Assembly: GCF_003325455.1 (NCBI RefSeq)
Contig: NZ_CP025198.1
Span: 1,054,001-1,118,000, forward strand
DNA from: Acidipropionibacterium virtanenii
Lineage (GTDB): Bacteria > Actinomycetota > Actinomycetes > Propionibacteriales > Propionibacteriaceae
Reading direction: 5' to 3'
DNA: 64,000 nucleotides
The position numbers and the translations under genes are program-made. The notes beneath the pieces are model-generated. The model had not been told where the DNA came from and searched no databases. It worked only from the letters and a program-made list of their open reading frames with translations. Below, piece by piece: positions 21,022 through 28,820 of the stretch. Every line of letters starts with the position of its first letter. The first letter of the stretch is position 1.

Positions 21022-21086
21022 GAGTTCTGCCATCTGAGCGGTACCGCGCGAGTTATCCACAGGGCGGCGCTGTGGTGGCAGAACTC
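21022..21086 (+). repeat. 65-bp palindromic element, family A, copy 4 (inverted centre)
   Basis: Begins exactly 91 bp after copy 3. The arms and the asymmetric ATCT and TGTGGTGGC flanks have the same orientation as in the other copies. The central box instead reads TATCCAC at unit positions 33-39, the exact mirror of GTGGATA at 27-33, so only the centre is inverted. It contains TTATCCACA, which resembles a DnaA box. Confidence 0.92.
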
Positions 21087-21144
21087 ATTCCACAGGCATG
21101 GATCGGATCGACAGATCAGGGGGCCTGACAGCGATAACTGGGGT

Positions 21145-21990
21145 ATGAAGACCTTCTCAATCCCTGCGCACCTCTGCCCCGGCGGGGTCGTCTCGACCAG
21201 AGTCCTCAGGAGCGTGGGCTACTCCTACCATGACATCCGGGTTCTGCACCTGTCCGGCGCCCTCCCCGAGAACCTCAGGGAGGGCTGGTGGGCGACGTCG
21301 GGGGCGGATCCCGAAGTGGTCGCCGCCGTGCGGGCCGGTGGCGTCCTGACATGCGTCTCGGCACTGGTGAGACTGGGCGTGTACAAGCCGTTGGGCGATG
21401 ACTGTCTCCATGTGCGGGCAAGTCGCGGGCTCGTGGCGGGAACCGCGATCAAGAACTGCTCAGCCGGGCGCCGACCGGCGCCGGTGGTCGCGGTCGATCA
21501 TCCGCTGATCGCGGCGCGTGCAGTGATCGGGTGCCTCGACACCGAGAACGCCGTGGCGGTTCTCGACTCGATGGTCGATCGGCACATCGTCACGGGTGCC
21601 GAACTGGATGACGCGCTGGGCGACACGCCCCGAGGCCGGGACCTGTTGCGGCGCCGCGATCTGGCCGACTCGGGTCAGGAGTCCCTGGTCCGGGTCCGGC
21701 TGCGGGCCCTCGGCCTCAAGGTGCGCTCCCAGATCCACATCACCGGTGTGGGGAAGGTGGATCTCGTGGTGGGCGATCGGCTGGTCGTGGAGGTGGACTT
21801 CAAGGCCCATCACACCCGGCTGGAGAACTATCGCAAGGACCGTCGCCGTGACCGGGCGCTGGTGGCGATGGGATACCGGGTGATGCGGATCACCTGGGAG
21901 GAGGTGATGTTCGGATGGGCGGAGGTGGAGGCGCAGATCCTGGAGATCGTCCGACGCGGCGATCATCGCTGGCCGCGGCGACGGACCTGA
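21145..21990 (+). CDS. DUF559-type nuclease-fold protein with N-terminal AbiEi-like region
   Basis: A 281-residue protein of unknown role. The C-terminal third matches the DUF559/Vsr-like endonuclease fold: E179 in the helix GQESLVRVRLRALG, D206 in KVDLVVGDRLVVEVDFKAHH, then the E216/D218/K220 cluster, HH, and a DRRRDRAL..RVMRITWEEV ending, so a PD-(D/E)xK-like centre appears complete. The N-terminal part (VSTRVLRSVGYSYHDIRVL, SALVRLGVY) resembles the winged-helix domain of AbiEi-type antitoxins. It stands alone between map and infA, directly after three palindromic repeats. Possible roles include mobile-element or defence functions; none is proven. Confidence 0.8.
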   Translation: MKTFSIPAHLCPGGVVSTRVLRSVGYSYHDIRVLHLSGALPENLREGWWATSGADPEVVAAVRAGGVLTCVSALVRLGVYKPLGDDCLHVRASRGLVAGTAIKNCSAGRRPAPVVAVDHPLIAARAVIGCLDTENAVAVLDSMVDRHIVTGAELDDALGDTPRGRDLLRRRDLADSGQESLVRVRLRALGLKVRSQIHITGVGKVDLVVGDRLVVEVDFKAHHTRLENYRKDRRRDRALVAMGYRVMRITWEEVMFGWAEVEAQILEIVRRGDHRWPRRRT

Positions 21991-22053
21991 GGGGGCTCGC
22001 CTCGAGGACGTCCGGGGGTCCTGGACATCCTGGGCAGGCGAGCCCGGCCGGGC

Positions 22054-22059
22054 TAGCCT
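22054..22059 (+). promoter_or_regulatory. -10 box giving a leaderless DUF1707 mRNA
   Basis: TAGCCT at 22054-22059 ends 7 bp before the GTG at 22067, so transcription would start at or next to the start codon. No ribosome-binding site is present. Confidence 0.6.
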
Positions 22060-22066
22060 CAGGGGT

Positions 22067-22438
22067 GTGAACGAGCTTCCGCCATCCTCGAGGTACGTCG
22101 CCCGCGCCGCCGAGCCGGTCACCGACGCCGACCGCTCCGATCTGAACACGCGGCTCAATGACGCCTACTCGGAGGGGAAGATCGACGAGCCCACCTTCCG
22201 CGAAGGGCTCGATTCCGTCTACAGCGCCGTGACCCTGGGCGAGCTGGTCCCGGTGGTCGAGCGCCTTCCCGCCCGGAAGACCTACACGGATCCCGATCTC
22301 GGACCCCAGAGCGATGTGGCGCCCGGGGAACTGGCGCCCCATCGGACGCTGGCCCCGTCCACGACGCTGTGGATGGCGGTCGGCGGCGGGGCGCTGGTGC
22401 TGGTCCTCCTGATCCTCGCGGTGATTCTCGTCTTCTGA
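22067..22438 (+). CDS. DUF1707 (SHOCT-like) small membrane protein
   Basis: A 123-residue actinobacterial protein. Residues about 17-65 hold the DUF1707 motif (SDLNTRLNDAYSEGKIDEPTFREGLD), a short helical domain that in other proteins precedes membrane or signalling modules. A hydrophobic C-terminal helix (WMAVGGGALVLVLLILAVILVF) should anchor it. The GTG start is preceded by TAGCCT and no ribosome-binding site, consistent with a leaderless message. It is separate from the ribosomal genes on both sides; the role is unknown. Confidence 0.75.
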   Translation: MNELPPSSRYVARAAEPVTDADRSDLNTRLNDAYSEGKIDEPTFREGLDSVYSAVTLGELVPVVERLPARKTYTDPDLGPQSDVAPGELAPHRTLAPSTTLWMAVGGGALVLVLLILAVILVF

Positions 22439-22450
22439 CGGGGGGTGGAT

Positions 22451-22479
22451 TTGGAGCCGCTGGCAGGGTCGCGTAGTAT
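22451..22479 (+). promoter_or_regulatory. infA promoter
   Basis: TTGGAG at 22451-22456 and TAGTAT at 22474-22479 are spaced 17 bp, close to sigma-70/sigma-A consensus. Transcription would start near 22486 and give infA a leader of about 67 nt. This is among the two strongest promoters visible in the window. Confidence 0.75.
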
Positions 22480-22552
22480 TGCACGTCGGTCACGTGTACT
22501 CGGTGACCTGTCGCGCCCGAACGGGCAGACACCGATTGACAGATTGGACGCA

Positions 22553-22774
22553 ATGGCCAAGAAAGAGGGAGCACTCGAGCTCGAGGGCACCGTGGTCGAG
22601 GCTCTGCCGAACGCCATGTTCCGTGTCGAGCTCAAGAACGGGCACCGCGTGCTTGCCACCATCAGCGGCAAGATGCGACAGCACTACATCCGGATCCTTC
22701 CTTCGGACCGGGTGGTTGTCGAGCTGTCCCCCTACGACCTGACCCGCGGACGCATCGTCTTCCGGCATCGCTGA
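22553..22774 (+). CDS. infA: Translation initiation factor IF-1
   Basis: An OB-fold factor that blocks the ribosomal A site during initiation. The 73-residue product ([20 protein letters not shown], then [20 protein letters not shown]) is a full-length, highly conserved IF-1. The frame is open further upstream from 22445, but this start is the conserved one. A near-consensus promoter lies 74 bp upstream of the ATG, so infA begins the alpha-operon-type transcript that continues to rpmJ, rpsM, rpsK and rpsD. Confidence 0.98.
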   Translation: MAKKEGALELEGTVVEALPNAMFRVELKNGHRVLATISGKMRQHYIRILPSDRVVVELSPYDLTRGRIVFRHR

Positions 22775-22874
22775 GTCCTGTGATCGCGCGCCCCGGGCGT
22801 GCCACGACGTCGTCGGACGACGACGCCACAACCCAGGTTCCCCTCGGGGGGCCGTTACGCGAAAGAGAAGCTCG

Positions 22875-22988
22875 ATGAAGGTCAATCCGAGCGTCAAGAA
22901 GATGTGCGACAAGTGCAAGGTCATTCGTCGCCACGGTCGCGTGATGGTCATCTGCGAGAACCCGCGCCACAAGCAGCGCCAGGGCTGA
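22875..22988 (+). CDS. rpmJ: 50S ribosomal protein L36
   Basis: A 37-residue protein: it opens [20 protein letters not shown] and its final residues are [16 protein letters not shown]. Cys11, Cys14, Cys27 and His32 form the C+ type zinc ribbon of L36, a small 23S rRNA-binding protein. A GAGAAG ribosome-binding site lies before the ATG. It follows infA by 100 bp, the common infA-rpmJ-rpsM order. Confidence 0.97.
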   Translation: MKVNPSVKKMCDKCKVIRRHGRVMVICENPRHKQRQG

Positions 22989-23416
22989 GCCCTCGCCGCG
23001 GACGGGATCGCAGACCATCACGGGGGATATCCGATATCCCCTGAGCCGGTCGGCAGGAATGCAGGGGTCCGACCCCTGAGGTCCACCGTCAGCCCCACCA
23101 GCCAGGCGGGGTCGGTGACACCACAACTGAAGAACAACTCAACAGACAGCTGAATTCGACAACCGAAGACAGCCCTCCCGGACCCTCTCCAGGGCCCGGG
23201 GACACCGTGGAAGCACGTCCCGGAACCCCGCTCGAAACCATCGAGCACGGATCCGGGCGATCCACCCCCGGACGAAGGCCGGGGCCCCGCCGGATGAGCA
23301 GATCTCATCCAGCGCCGACGGATCGGCAGGAGACTCCTGATCCGGACGTGACGGGGACGCTCCACGTCGGATACCTTCGCGGCCCTCCGGGGCCGAGAAC
23401 CAGAAAGGGATGCCAC
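22989..23416 (+). other. 428-bp non-coding spacer/leader between rpmJ and rpsM
   Basis: I find no gene here. The one clear structure is a hairpin at 23023-23041 (8-bp stem GGGGATAT/ATATCCCC with a CCG loop) 35 bp after rpmJ. The rest is likely the long 5' leader of rpsM. No near-consensus promoter is evident. The open frame that runs upstream of rpsM from 23207 is low-complexity and not conserved-looking. Confidence 0.5.
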
Positions 23417-23791
23417 ATGGCACGCCTCATCGGAGTCGACCTGCCGCGCGACAAGCGCCTCGAGGTCGCCCTCACCTACATCTACGGCATCGGCCGCACC
23501 CGTGCCGCCGAGACCCTCAAGGCCACCGGCATCAGCGGTGACCTGCGCGTCAACGAGCTGAACGACGAACAGCTCGTGGCCCTGCGCGATTTCATCGAGG
23601 CCAGCTACCACACCGAGGGCGATCTTCGCCGCGAGGTGACGGCCGATATCCGCCGCAAGATCGAGATCGGCACCTACCAGGGCCGTCGTCACCGCAGCGG
23701 CCTGCCGGTCCGTGGTCAGCGCACCCGCACCAACGCCCGTACCCGCAAGGGCAGGAAGAAGGCTGTGGCCGGCAAGAAGAAGGCCAAGTGA
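23417..23791 (+). CDS. rpsM: 30S ribosomal protein S13
   Basis: S13 lies in the 30S head and bridges to L5 and P-site tRNA. The 124-residue protein starts [19 protein letters not shown], has the [19 protein letters not shown] helix-hairpin-helix region and ends in the tRNA-contacting basic tail [17 protein letters not shown]. The ATG at 23417 matches the family start; an open frame from 23207 is not used. It begins the S13-S11-S4 run. Confidence 0.98.
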   Translation: MARLIGVDLPRDKRLEVALTYIYGIGRTRAAETLKATGISGDLRVNELNDEQLVALRDFIEASYHTEGDLRREVTADIRRKIEIGTYQGRRHRSGLPVRGQRTRTNARTRKGRKKAVAGKKKAK

Positions 23792-23878
23792 CCTGCGTTC
23801 GCGTAGTCGCTTGATTCTCGTCATCGCGAACATATTTCTTCCACGCTGAGACCACACTGACTTCAGGAGATACAACAC

Positions 23879-24286
23879 ATGGCTACTGCAGGCCGAAAGG
23901 GCGCCCCCAAGGCAAAGGTGCGCCGCAAGGAGAAGAAGAACGTCGTCGCCGGTCAGGCGCACATCAAGAGCACGTTCAACAACACGATCATCGCGATCAC
24001 CGACCCCGCCGGTCAGGTGATCGCGTGGGCCTCCGCCGGCACCGTCGGCTTCAAGGGCTCGCGCAAGTCCACCCCGTTCGCCGCCCAGATGGCCGCTGAG
24101 GCCGCCGGACGCCGTGCCATGGAGCACGGACTGAAGCGGGTCGACGTCTTCGTCAAGGGGCCCGGATCGGGCCGCGAGACCGCCATCCGTTCGCTCGGGG
24201 CCATCGGCCTGGAGATCGGTCCGATCTCCGACGTCACCCCCGTTCCGCACAACGGATGCCGCCCGCCGAAGCGCCGCCGCGTCTGA
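23879..24286 (+). CDS. rpsK: 30S ribosomal protein S11
   Basis: S11 shapes the 30S platform near the E site. The 135-residue product contains [20 protein letters not shown], then [20 protein letters not shown] and the conserved C-terminal [18 protein letters not shown]. The N-terminus is basic and low complexity. An 87-bp spacer separates it from rpsM, and a CAGGAG site precedes the ATG. Confidence 0.98.
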   Translation: MATAGRKGAPKAKVRRKEKKNVVAGQAHIKSTFNNTIIAITDPAGQVIAWASAGTVGFKGSRKSTPFAAQMAAEAAGRRAMEHGLKRVDVFVKGPGSGRETAIRSLGAIGLEIGPISDVTPVPHNGCRPPKRRRV

Positions 24287-24321
24287 TCCCCTCCGAGAGC
24301 ACACCTAAGGACTGATACACA

Positions 24322-24927
24322 ATGGCCCGTTACACCGGCCCCCTGACCAAGAAGTCCCGTCGCCTCGGGACCGACCTCGTCGGAAACGACAAGTCGTTCG
24401 AGCGCCGCCCCTACCCCCCGGGCGTCCACGGCCGTGGACGCACCAAGGACTCCGAGTACTCGCTGCAGCTCCGCGAGAAGCAGAAGGCGCGCTACGCCTA
24501 CGGCGTCCTGGAGAAGCAGTTCAGCCGCTACTACGAGGAGGCTGCCCGCAGCACCGGCAAGACCGGCGACCTGCTGCTGCAGATCCTCGAGTCCCGTCTG
24601 GACAACGTCGTGTACCGCTCCGGACTGGCCGCCACCCGCCGCCAGGCCCGTCAGCTCGTGAGCCACGGCCACTTCCTGGTCAACGGCAAGAAGGTCAACA
24701 TCCCCTCCTACCGGGTGTCCGCCCACGACATCGTCGACGTCCGCGAGAAGTCGAAGAACCTTCATCCGATCGTCGTCGCCCGCGAGACCTTCGAGTCCCG
24801 CGACGTGCCGGCCTGGCTCGAGGTCCGTCCCAACCGTGGTCGCGTCCTCGTCCACCAGCTGCCGACCCGCGAGCAGATCGTGGTCGACGTCAATGAGCAG
24901 AGCATCGTCGAGCTCTACTCCAAGTGA
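24322..24927 (+). CDS. rpsD: 30S ribosomal protein S4 (cysteine-free type)
   Basis: S4 nucleates 16S rRNA folding and affects translational fidelity. The 201-residue protein opens MARYTGPLTKKSRRLGTDL, lacks the four cysteines of zinc-binding S4, and has the S4 RNA-binding module LDNVVYRSGLAATRRQARQL followed by VSHGHFLVNGKKVNIPSYRV. It ends SIVELYSK, typical. A long palindromic terminator follows 28 bp after the stop. Confidence 0.98.
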   Translation: MARYTGPLTKKSRRLGTDLVGNDKSFERRPYPPGVHGRGRTKDSEYSLQLREKQKARYAYGVLEKQFSRYYEEAARSTGKTGDLLLQILESRLDNVVYRSGLAATRRQARQLVSHGHFLVNGKKVNIPSYRVSAHDIVDVREKSKNLHPIVVARETFESRDVPAWLEVRPNRGRVLVHQLPTREQIVVDVNEQSIVELYSK

Positions 24928-24955
24928 TCCTGTGGTCCGCGTGACCCGCTGACAC

Positions 24956-24989
24956 CGGTCCTCGGGGCTCCCCGGAGCCCCGAGGACCG
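24956..24989 (+). terminator. 16-bp perfect-stem hairpin between rpsD and rpoA
   Basis: Arms at 24956-24971 and 24974-24989 are exact complements around a two-base centre, with no following T-run. It may end or attenuate the rpsM-rpsK-rpsD transcript and lower read-through into rpoA. Confidence 0.75.
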
Positions 24990-25012
24990 CGTGCCGGGAG
25001 CGCTCCGGTCCA

Positions 25013-25071
25013 CAACCCGATACCGGCACAGGATCGTCTGGGACCGTATCGGCACAACCTGATACCGACAA
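25013..25071 (+). repeat. Imperfect direct repeat in the rpoA leader
   Basis: ACAACCCGATACCGGCACA and ACAACCTGATACCGACAAC occur about 40 bp apart, with a related inverted CCGTATCGGCAC between them. The region is the 5' leader of rpoA; such iterated short motifs could be an operator or RNA structure. No -10/-35 pair is obvious nearby. Confidence 0.45.
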
Positions 25072-25171
25072 CTGAATCGGCGGCCGGGCCGGCCGCCCGC
25101 CTCCCGCGGGGGAGTTCCCCGCGATCCCCGTTTGCGCCGTCATATAGCGGTCGGCGCGGAAGGAATATCAC

Positions 25172-26197
25172 ATGCTCATCGCCCAGCGCCCCACTCTCAC
25201 CGAAGAGGCCGTCGCCGACAACCGCTCGCAGTTCGTCATCGAGCCCCTGGAGCCCGGCTTCGGGTACACCATCGGCAATGCGCTGCGCCGCACCCTGCTG
25301 TCGTCGATCCCCGGCGCATCGGTGACCAGCATCAAGATCGAGGGGAACCAGCACGAGTTCTCCACGATCGAGGGTGTGGTCGAGGACGTCACCGAGATCA
25401 TCCTCAACCTCAAGGAGCTGGTGCTGTCCTCCGAGGAGGACGAGCCGGTCGCCATGTACCTGCGCAAGGCGGGTGCCGGTGAGGTCACCGCCGCCGACAT
25501 CAACCCGCCGGCCGGCGTCGTGATCCACAACCCCGAGCTGCACATCGCCACCCTCAACGAGGACGGCAAGATCGAGATGGAACTGGTCGTCGAGCGGGGC
25601 CGTGGCTACGTCTCCAGCGCGCTCAACGACAACCCGGACGCCGAGATCGGCCGGATCGCCGTCGACTCGATCTACTCCCCGGTGCTCAAGGTCACCTACA
25701 AGGTCGAGGCCACCCGCGTCGAGCAGCGCACCGACTTCGACCGTCTCATCCTGGACGTGGAGACCAAGCCCTCCATGCTGCCGCGCGACGCCGTCGCCTC
25801 GGCCGGGCGCACCCTGGTCGAACTCTTCGGACTGACCCGTGAACTCAACATGGAGGCCGAGGGCATCGAGGTCGGACCGTCCCCGGTCGACGAGCAGTAC
25901 GCCGAGAACCTGTCGGTGCCGGTCGAGCAGCTCAACCTGACCGTCCGCTCCTACAACTGCCTCAAGCGCGAGGGCATCCACACCGTGGGCGAGCTGGTCT
26001 CCCGCTCCGAGCAGGATCTGCTCGACATCCGCAACTTCGGGTCCAAGTCGATCGACGAGGTCAAGGAGAAGCTGGCCGAGCTGGGACTGAGCCTCAAGGA
26101 CTCCGCCCCCGGCTTCGACCCGATCGCCGCCGCCGACCGATATGAGGAGAACGGCGAAGACGGGGACGACGACTACGCGGAGACCGAGCAGTACTGA
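25172..26197 (+). CDS. rpoA: RNA polymerase alpha subunit
   Basis: Assembles RNA polymerase and contacts upstream promoter DNA. The 341-residue protein has the N-terminal dimerisation domain ([38 protein letters not shown]), a linker near residue 230 and the alpha-CTD ([20 protein letters not shown], then [16 protein letters not shown]). The C-terminal tail is acidic. A GGAAGGAATATCAC stretch precedes the ATG. It sits downstream of a terminator-like hairpin and repeats, and a 393-bp gap follows before rplQ. Confidence 0.98.
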   Translation: MLIAQRPTLTEEAVADNRSQFVIEPLEPGFGYTIGNALRRTLLSSIPGASVTSIKIEGNQHEFSTIEGVVEDVTEIILNLKELVLSSEEDEPVAMYLRKAGAGEVTAADINPPAGVVIHNPELHIATLNEDGKIEMELVVERGRGYVSSALNDNPDAEIGRIAVDSIYSPVLKVTYKVEATRVEQRTDFDRLILDVETKPSMLPRDAVASAGRTLVELFGLTRELNMEAEGIEVGPSPVDEQYAENLSVPVEQLNLTVRSYNCLKREGIHTVGELVSRSEQDLLDIRNFGSKSIDEVKEKLAELGLSLKDSAPGFDPIAAADRYEENGEDGDDDYAETEQY

Positions 26198-26590
26198 TTC
26201 AATGAGGCAGGGGGACGACCCCCTTGCAACCCTCGTGGCGGTCGGTGGCGCGCATGTAGAGTCCGCGTCGCCGGCCTCACGGCGGGGTGGGGACGGGGAC
26301 GACCCCCTTGCATCCCCGAGCGGGTCGAGTCAGTGCAGAGCCTTTCAGCTCGCGTGTGGCGGGTTGTGTGGTTGGGACTGCACAAGGCGCCGGGCGCGAG
26401 ATGACGACCCCCGCCGACTGACAACTCAATAGTTTTCCGACCCGGGTTCCAGCCGGGGCGGCGGTCAGGGGGGTGGACCCTGGCCAGGCCCCTGCCCCTT
26501 GGGGCAGGGAGGGGAGAGCGGACAGCCCTCCCTCAAGCCGGACAGCGGTGAGTCCACCTGCTCACCGCACCGACACACAAGGAGAAAGAC
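26198..26590 (+). other. 393-bp rpoA-rplQ spacer with direct repeats and a leader hairpin
   Basis: No gene is seen. An 18-bp direct repeat (GGGGACGACCCCCTTGCA) occurs at 26211-26228 and 26295-26312, 84 bp apart, each able to form a GGGG/CCCC hairpin. A 9-bp stem (26490-26498 with 26501-26509) lies 81 bp before rplQ. These look like structured leader elements affecting rplQ expression. No clear promoter is seen. Confidence 0.5.
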
Positions 26591-27148
26591 ATGCCGAAGC
26601 CCACGAAGGGCCCCCGCATCGGCGGGACCCCCGCCCACGAGCGGATCATCATGCGCAACCTCGCCAGCCAGCTCTTCGAGCACGGCCGGCTGGTGACCAC
26701 CGTCACCAAGGCCAAGCGCGTCCAGCCTCTCGCCGAGAAGCTGATCAACCGGGCCAAGAAGGACACCGTGGCCAATCGCCGCGAGGTCAACAAGAAGATC
26801 CTGGACAAGGGCGTCGTGTACACCCTGTTCGCCGAGATCGCTCCCAGGATGGAGGGCCGCGAGGGCGGCTACACCCGGATCACCCGGATCGGCAACCGCA
26901 AGGGCGACAACGCCCCGATGGCCGTCATCGAGATCGTGACCGACAAGATCGAGGCCTCCGCCCCGCAGACCTCCGACGCCGCGAAGTCGGAGATCAACGC
27001 CGCGGCCGCTGCCGTGCAGGCCGCTGAGGCCGCCGCCGACGAGGTCGAGGCCGAGAAGGGCGCCGACATCGAGGAGACCGAGGACGGGGCCGAGGAGTCC
27101 GAGGCTCCCGCCGAGGACAAGCCCGCCGAGGAGAAGACCGAGGCCTGA
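26591..27148 (+). CDS. rplQ: 50S ribosomal protein L17 with acidic tail
   Basis: L17 lies near the exit tunnel. The core, residues 1-118, is canonical ([40 protein letters not shown], and a [20 protein letters not shown] segment). The remaining 67 residues are an Ala/Glu-rich, strongly acidic low-complexity tail, a known actinobacterial elaboration of L17. A GGAGAAAGAC site precedes the ATG. It is the last gene of the alpha block and is followed by a terminator and mobile elements. Confidence 0.97.
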   Translation: MPKPTKGPRIGGTPAHERIIMRNLASQLFEHGRLVTTVTKAKRVQPLAEKLINRAKKDTVANRREVNKKILDKGVVYTLFAEIAPRMEGREGGYTRITRIGNRKGDNAPMAVIEIVTDKIEASAPQTSDAAKSEINAAAAAVQAAEAAADEVEAEKGADIEETEDGAEESEAPAEDKPAEEKTEA

Positions 27149-27165
27149 CCTCACTTCTCACCACA

Positions 27166-27197
27166 ACGGCCGTCCCGGAACAGTCCGGGGCGGCCGT
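27166..27197 (+). terminator. Terminator after rplQ
   Basis: A 14-bp stem with one G-T wobble (27166-27179 and 27184-27197) and a four-base loop lies 17 bp after the rplQ stop. It ends the alpha-operon transcript just before the insertion elements. Confidence 0.75.
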
Positions 27198-27248
27198 CGT
27201 GCGTTCTCACGGATCTGGCCTACCAGCACCACCCCGGTGCGGGCGGAT

Positions 27249-28455
27249 TCAATCGGTGAGTGCAACAGTGAACTGTTCGAAGAGTATCTCGCGGGGAGTG
27301 GCGTATCCCAGGACTTTGCGGGGTCGGTCGTTGAGGAGGTCCTGGACCTGGGCGATCTGCTCGTCGGTGATCTGGGAGAAGTCGGTGCCCTTGGGGAAGT
27401 ACTGACGGATCAGACCGTTGGTGTTCTCATTGGTGGGTCGCTGCCAGGGCGAGTGCGGATCGCAGAAGAACACGTCGATATGGCTGGCCATGGCGAACCC
27501 GGGACTCTGGGCCATCTCGGTGCCCTGGTCCCAGGTCAGTGTCGTGATCTGGACCTGGTCGGGCAGCCCGGCGATCAGGCCGGCCAGCGCCTCGGCGACG
27601 GTCGCCGAGTCGTGGTCTGTCGGCAGCCGGGACATCAACAGGGTCCTGGACCGGCGTTCGACCAGGGTGATGACCGCGTTGGCCCCGCCGGCCCCGATGA
27701 TCAGGTCCCCCTCCCAGTGGCCGGGCACCGCCCGGTCATCGGCTTCCGGGGGACGGGTGGTGATCTCGTGGCCGGTGACCCAGGGCCGGTTGCCGCGGGC
27801 GGGCAGCTTGGAACGGGGTTTACGGCCCTTCCGCCCACTGCGCAGGGCGGAGGCCACCTCCAGTTCGTGACGCAGTGACCCGGCGCCCTGGACGTAGAGG
27901 GCCTGATAGATCGTCTCGTGGCTCACCGCAGCCTCTTTACCCCACCAGCGTTCCAGGCGTCCGGAGACCTGCTCGGGTGACCAGCCGGCGTTCAGGCCCT
28001 CGATGACCCGGGCGCGCAGCAGCGGATCGGCATCCAGTTTCCGGGGCTTGGGCCGGGCCCGCATCCGGTCGGCCCGCTCCTGGGCGGTCGGGGCCCGGTA
28101 ACCCACCGCCGTCGATCCCCGGGCGATCTCCCGACAGATCGTGGAGGGCGCGACCCCGAGCTCGGCGGCGATCTGGCGCATTGACCGTCCCTGGGACCAG
28201 TAGACATGGATCAGGGTCCGGTCGGCCAGGTCCAGCCGGGCCCCATGAGAGGGACGGACCTGGGGGAACTCGACAGCCTGGGCGACATAGGCACCTGTCA
28301 TCCCGCCATTGTGGCCCCGAGCCAGACTGATACCGGCCTCACGGATCCATCGACCGCCCAGATCCTGGGACACCCCGGCACGCCGACAGGCGGCGATTGC
28401 CGACATGCCCTGGCCCACCAGGTCCAGGACCTGCAACCGCACCCACTCTGAATCG
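27249..28455 (-). pseudogene. IS30-family transposase, 3' fragment (split by IS3)
   Basis: About 400 residues of an IS30 transposase: the N-terminal HTH region (GRSMRQIAAELGVAPSTICR) and a DDE integrase core with GHWEGDLIIG (first Asp), a central TWDQGTEM (second Asp) and PWQRPTNENTNGLIRQYFPK (Glu). Downstream catalytic residues appear intact. The first codons are missing from this piece: upstream of DSEWVRLQ the frame runs into the IS3 orfA region, and the original start survives 1.3 kb away at 29800. An open frame to 28631 read through the IS3 end is artificial. Probably inactive unless a fusion product works. Confidence 0.85.
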
Positions 28456-28502
28456 TGTCGGGTTTGATGGAGGGTAGGAACACCCGGAAGGAACCCGCCA
28501 TC

Positions 28503-28820
28503 ATGGCAGCACCTCGTAAGTACCCCGCTGAGCTCAAGGAGCGAGCGACGCGATTGGCGATTGACGCGCGGAAGGATCCCGCGACGCGTGCCGGCGCTTA
28601 TCGGCGTGTCGGCGAGCAGCTCGGCGTCCATCCTGAAGCGTTGCGCACGTGGGTGAAGCAGGCCGAGACTGACGAGGGCCTGCGTCCCGGCCGTACGACG
28701 GACGACGCCGCCCGGATCATGGAGCTGGAGCGGGAGGTTCGTGAGCTGCGGCGAGCGAACACGATTCTGAAGCAGGCGTCGGCTTTCTTCGCGGCGGAGC
28801 TCGACCGCCCCTCCCGATGA
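28503..28820 (+). CDS. IS3 transposase OrfA (HTH protein)
   Basis: A 105-residue HTH_Tnp_1-type protein: MAAPRKYPAELKERATRLAI, a recognition-helix region GVHPEALRTWVKQAE and a C-terminal leucine-zipper helix (LEREVRELRRANTILKQASA) that mediates oligomerisation. OrfA binds the element ends and, alone, usually represses transposition. The stop overlaps the orfB ATG by four bases, and orfB lies in the -1 frame, the usual arrangement for frameshifted OrfAB production. Confidence 0.93.
   Translation: MAAPRKYPAELKERATRLAIDARKDPATRAGAYRRVGEQLGVHPEALRTWVKQAETDEGLRPGRTTDDAARIMELEREVRELRRANTILKQASAFFAAELDRPSR

Noticed and set aside
21046-21062. DnaA box / replication origin at TTATCCACA
   Set aside because: There is a single site within a repeat unit, with no dnaA, dnaN or AT-rich region nearby; the match follows from the inverted GTGGATA core.
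20840-21086. Possible CRISPR array (regular repeats and spacers)
   Set aside because: Units are 65-bp imperfect palindromes, only three, with arms diverged between copies and no cas gene. They are reported as palindromic elements instead.
27249-28631. A 460-residue IS30 transposase as one intact gene
   Set aside because: The first ~58 residues are the reverse strand of IS3 orfA and its inverted repeat; the true start lies beyond the IS3 at 29800.
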